From Phoronis australis (Eukaryota; Phoronida; Phoronidae): 64,000 bases of DNA. Shown in pieces: positions 60,795 through 64,000 of this stretch (positions are counted from its first letter, which is position 1; every line of letters starts with the position of its first letter). A program made the position numbers and the translations under genes. The notes under the pieces were generated by a model that was not told the origin of the DNA, did not search any database, and saw only the letters and a program-made list of their open reading frames with translations. The stretch spans positions 520,850-584,849 of the forward strand of contig NMRA01000128.1 of assembly GCA_002633005.1 (NCBI GenBank), written 5' to 3'.

Positions 60795-60933
60795 GTTCAG
60801 TAACGCTAGGACCTCGCTAAAAAGCAAGACTTCGCGAGATTACGTGAGATATTGCCGTGCATTTTAAATGAGAACACGTGATTTTGACTAGGTTTTAGCT
60901 AGGTCCTAGCGTAGGTCCTAGCGTCTACTGAAC
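60795..60933. mobile_element. Foldback element (gttcagtaacgctaggacct arms)
   Basis: gttcagtaacgctaggacct at the left is mirrored by aggtcctagcgtctactgaac at the right with one insertion. A second partial arm (taggtcctagc) lies just inside. Length is 139 bp, with no clear target-site duplication. It ends about 120 bp before an exon. Confidence 0.6.
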
Positions 60934-61051
60934 GCACGCCTGTTCTCAAAATGCGGGCACGTTATATCGGACCATACCCAGGCTGTTTTTTCTTTTGAGA
61001 CAGCCGCTATACTCTAGAGAGACCTTCCTGCAAGTTACACGTTTATTTCAG

Positions 61052-62201
61052 GGAATCTTTTGCTGGGTCTACCTCAATTTGCGCAAGCACGTTATACGAG
61101 GAGGCTACCATTACCGCCTACTCCGGAAGTAACAGTGAAGACAAAGAGGAAGAAAGAGATGAACACGTGAAACTAGAAGACCAAATCACCAACGAAAGGT
61201 TGTAATTTCTGACAGTGTTTACAAGTTATATCGTCATGACTTTTTTAAAATGTACATTTTCTCTTCATTCGCCACCCGAATCACAAGTTTCCCTAAAAGT
61301 AGCTTGGAAACTGAGGCTTTCCAACATTTAGTTGAAATTTGCCCTGCTTATCCGCATGTTCTGCTCAGGATCACAAAACTTATCTGCTAAAATTGCCAGG
61401 TAGTACACGTTCCAGGGGCGGATCCAGGATTTTGAGTTAGGGGGGCCAGGGCAAAGTATTAGGCAGGATTTTGCCCGTGAGACATTCAAACCCCCGAACT
61501 GCCAAATGGAATCTGAGAGAATTTTAGGGGGGGCATGGCCCCCTTGGCCCCCCTCTAAATCCGCCAGTGCGTTCAATAGTCTTTCTCGTTTCCTAAATAA
61601 AATGGACAGAATAGAAAACTTTACTGTACTCACGAGGAACTCGATGTTGAGGGACCCTCTTCAGTCTTAATCAGGTGATTAGTGCAATGGGCCCAACTGT
61701 GTGGCCTAAGTATGCCATGTGTACTGTAGAAATTGAATAACAGGCTACCTGCCTATTTTTGTGGTTTTCATACCATCGCCAATAACAACACTGTATTTAA
61801 TTGGGTACGACAAAACAAATCATACGAAGGTATCGGAATTTATATTTTCACAATGTGAAAAATATATTCAAATGAATTTTGCTATCGAGAAAATCACTGA
61901 TTATGAGGGAAGCGTATACTCCAGAGAACCTGGACTGTGAAGTGTCAACTTGGTTTCGAATGTTGTGCGACAAGTGGCCTTTTTGGGCGCTGTCGTACGT
62001 CTTTACCTCCACGGCCTTTTTGCGGTGAGGAAATTAAAAACGTCAGTTTCATGTCATGTCAACAGGCTGGTGAGATTACAAAAGATCTTCCAAGAGGCAG
62101 GACAAGGTGAAGGATTGACAATGGGTCAGTTCGCGGATGCCATGAAGAGAAGTATGGGTGTTGGGATCAGTGATCAAGAGCTGCAGCATCTGTTCATGAA
62201 G
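61052..62201 (+). CDS. Partial gene with an EF-hand-like region (two exons seen)
   Basis: Exon A is 61052-61198 (acceptor tatttcag; weak donor gttgta) and exon B is 62066-62201 (acceptor caacag, donor gtaggg). The phase joins as NER|LVRLQKIFQEAG. Exon A is acidic and Ser-rich (SNSEDKEEERDEHVK). Exon B reads GLTMGQFADAMKRSMGVG and ISDQELQHLFMKV, the entering half of an EF-hand-type helix-loop-helix, resembling the N-terminal EF-hand region of WDR49/WDR64/EFCAB8-type WD-repeat proteins. The calcium loop should follow in the next exon, which I could not find in the remaining 1.8 kb. 5' and 3' ends are missing. Family assignment is tentative. Confidence 0.5.
61413..61569. mobile_element. Complete copy of the caggggcggatcc TIR family, 5-bp TSD
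   Basis: The left caggggcggatccaggatttt is mirrored by the right taaatccgccagtg, flanked by cgttc on both sides. 157 bp, non-coding, in the intron between the two EF-hand-like gene exons. Confidence 0.75.
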
Positions 62202-64000
62202 GTAGGGTTAATTGTATCTGTCGATAGGCATGTAGAACGGCAGGCTTTTAAATAGCAACGTGTCATGATGACTAATCGCGTGGGACCGGATGCCGGTGGC
62301 CTCTGTTTTATAACATTGTTTAAAACGCCTCATGCCTAATCACATACACTGTAAAAGGATCTTCACTGTGCCACCAGCTGCGAAGACGAAGTAACTACTG
62401 GTACAGCTTGGTGGCGATATGAGATACCCGTGACCGGTCCCACGTGACCAGTCCTATTGCTTCCTGAAGGTCTCCCATTGCCTGGCAGGGCGGAATGAAC
62501 ATAGAGTGACTTGAACAGATGACACAGTAGACAGCACCGTATTTATTGTTTTCAGTTAAAATGGCTTTAGAGTATTTCTCATATCCCGGATTCTACTCTC
62601 CTTTGTTGCGGAGGTAGAAAACAGTCTGTATGACTTACCTAGTTTCCGATGAATGATACACTTAGGGGCCAAGTTAAAACGATACTGATCCTGTTTTTGT
62701 GATTTCAACCAGTCCTCCGAATCGTTCTGTTCCCTGCCACTCATCATTGGCGTCTCATCTGAGTGATAGTGAGGATAGAATTACAAGCGAACTCACTGTC
62801 ACGGAATGGATATTATGCTTCTTGGTAGGTGATCATTCCCTACAAATGTTATTTTCCTGAAGCGATTTTGCGTCTAGAAAGAAGCCCACAGAGACGTATT
62901 TCAGAGAAAAAACTGATCTTTCTGAAACTCGAATTACTCACCACAGCACCGTCATCGAGCTGCGAACTTTATAAGGTCTGTGATTATATTTTGACTTCGA
63001 TTGTCTTGAAATGCCAACCAGGTTTCACTTCAGCGACACTTTGTCAACTATAAGAGTAGTACGGTGACTTATCTGTTGACAGGTCATCGATAATGTTGGG
63101 TCCTTTAAAAGCCCAAGATCGAGAAAATAATGACATATTATCCATATCTTTGTTCATTACCAGAAATGAAAGACGATTCCAAAGGAGCTGCTCATGAGGG
63201 CTTTGTCAATTCTTATTATGAAAGAGATCACATGAGAGCTTTATGTTAGTGGGACTTTTTAGAAATCCCAGGTAGGCCATAATCGGGTTTAGTGTCCCTT
63301 TAAATGAACGATTTATCGCGGCTCACTCAGTTTTTCAAAAACTCTGATATTTGCATGGCAACTCAATATCCAACCGTAAAACTGGTTTGGCTATTCATTC
63401 ACGAATGACAAAATTTAAAAAATAATGTAACATAGTACTTACACGGCAGCAGGAATTGTGGGGCAAGTGATTAGCACTGCAGGTAAATAACGGCAGAACT
63501 CGAGAGCTCGATGATGCCTGCGTCATTCCGGAAGTGTCCAGTTAGGCGAACTGGATCACGATCTATTCTCCTATACACCTTATAATCTTAAAGTTTAAAA
63601 CATTTCGTCCTTTTTAATGTTTGATTCAAGGTCAACATATAACCATGTACAAAGTTGTCTAAAAAAATGAGAAACGCCAGATGTAACAATTTCTGCGCTT
63701 TCTTGCCCGACATTATTTATCGTCAATGCGTTTTTATAGATGTATGGATTTGAGGAACTGGTCAAATATATCAGTTTGTGCCTTGGTTTATCATAGGTAG
63801 CTAAGAAGGTTCTGTCTTAGATTTCTATTGCCGTAGAGTTCATTCAATATTTCCAACTAACAGCCCTAAGAAATCAACGAATTCACTTCAGTTGTTACTC
63901 AGTCTTTTAAATCAATATAAATTCATAAATCATGCTTGATGATAATCGTTACGTGATTGAGTAAGCCTACGGAATCCTGTGGAAATTTACGTTGTTTGCT
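62202..64000. other. Right edge, no further exon recognised
   Basis: Probably intron of the EF-hand-like gene. Only short chance frames are present. Confidence 0.35.

Overview
This is a eukaryotic genomic window: AT-rich, with spliced genes whose introns have GT-AG borders and whose reading phases join exactly from exon to exon. The gene set (ER glucosidase II alpha, an IkB-type NF-kB inhibitor, an NB-ARC/TPR protein) and many short inverted-repeat DNA elements suggest a marine invertebrate animal, perhaps a non-vertebrate deuterostome such as a hemichordate or lancelet. The sequence alone does not settle the species. One haplotype-derived duplication suggests a heterozygous, wild-type diploid source.

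Layout. 1-415: diverged ~142-bp tandem repeat. 2903-5810 (+): two-exon NB-ARC/TPR gene, with its polyA signal near 6591. 8860-16919 (-): seven-exon gene for an unusual protein with a putative N-myristoylation site, a PH-like domain, a Pro/Gln-rich linker, a Gly/Trp-rich segment and a YDDGGG repeat tail. Its start codon lies 367 bp from that of 17287-38535 (+), a complete 22-exon GANAB gene (944 aa) divergently transcribed from the shared interval. Inside GANAB, 31544-32602 holds an assembly duplication: two versions of the same intron/exon segment flank a single N, and only one carries a 240-bp tRNA-derived SINE. 38.6-48.0 kb is mostly gene-free and rich in repeats (MITEs, a TA microsatellite, a LINE relic). 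48389-51321 (-): five-coding-exon IkB gene with two DSGxxS degrons, ankyrin repeats and an acidic tail. About 2 kb upstream is a probable TATA promoter and 5'UTR exon with clustered kB-like sites. 53.5-61 kb: repeats, a hAT-like transposase relic and an odd degenerate repeat ORF. 58202-62201 (+): exons of a partial gene with an EF-hand-like region that probably continues past the right edge.

The genes are separate eukaryotic transcription units, not an operon. The only close regulatory links visible are the divergent GANAB/PH-protein promoter, the convergent 3' ends of the NB-ARC and PH-protein genes near 6.6 kb, and probable NF-kB feedback on the IkB promoter. All exon models come from reading splice sites and phases by eye; transcript data were not available.
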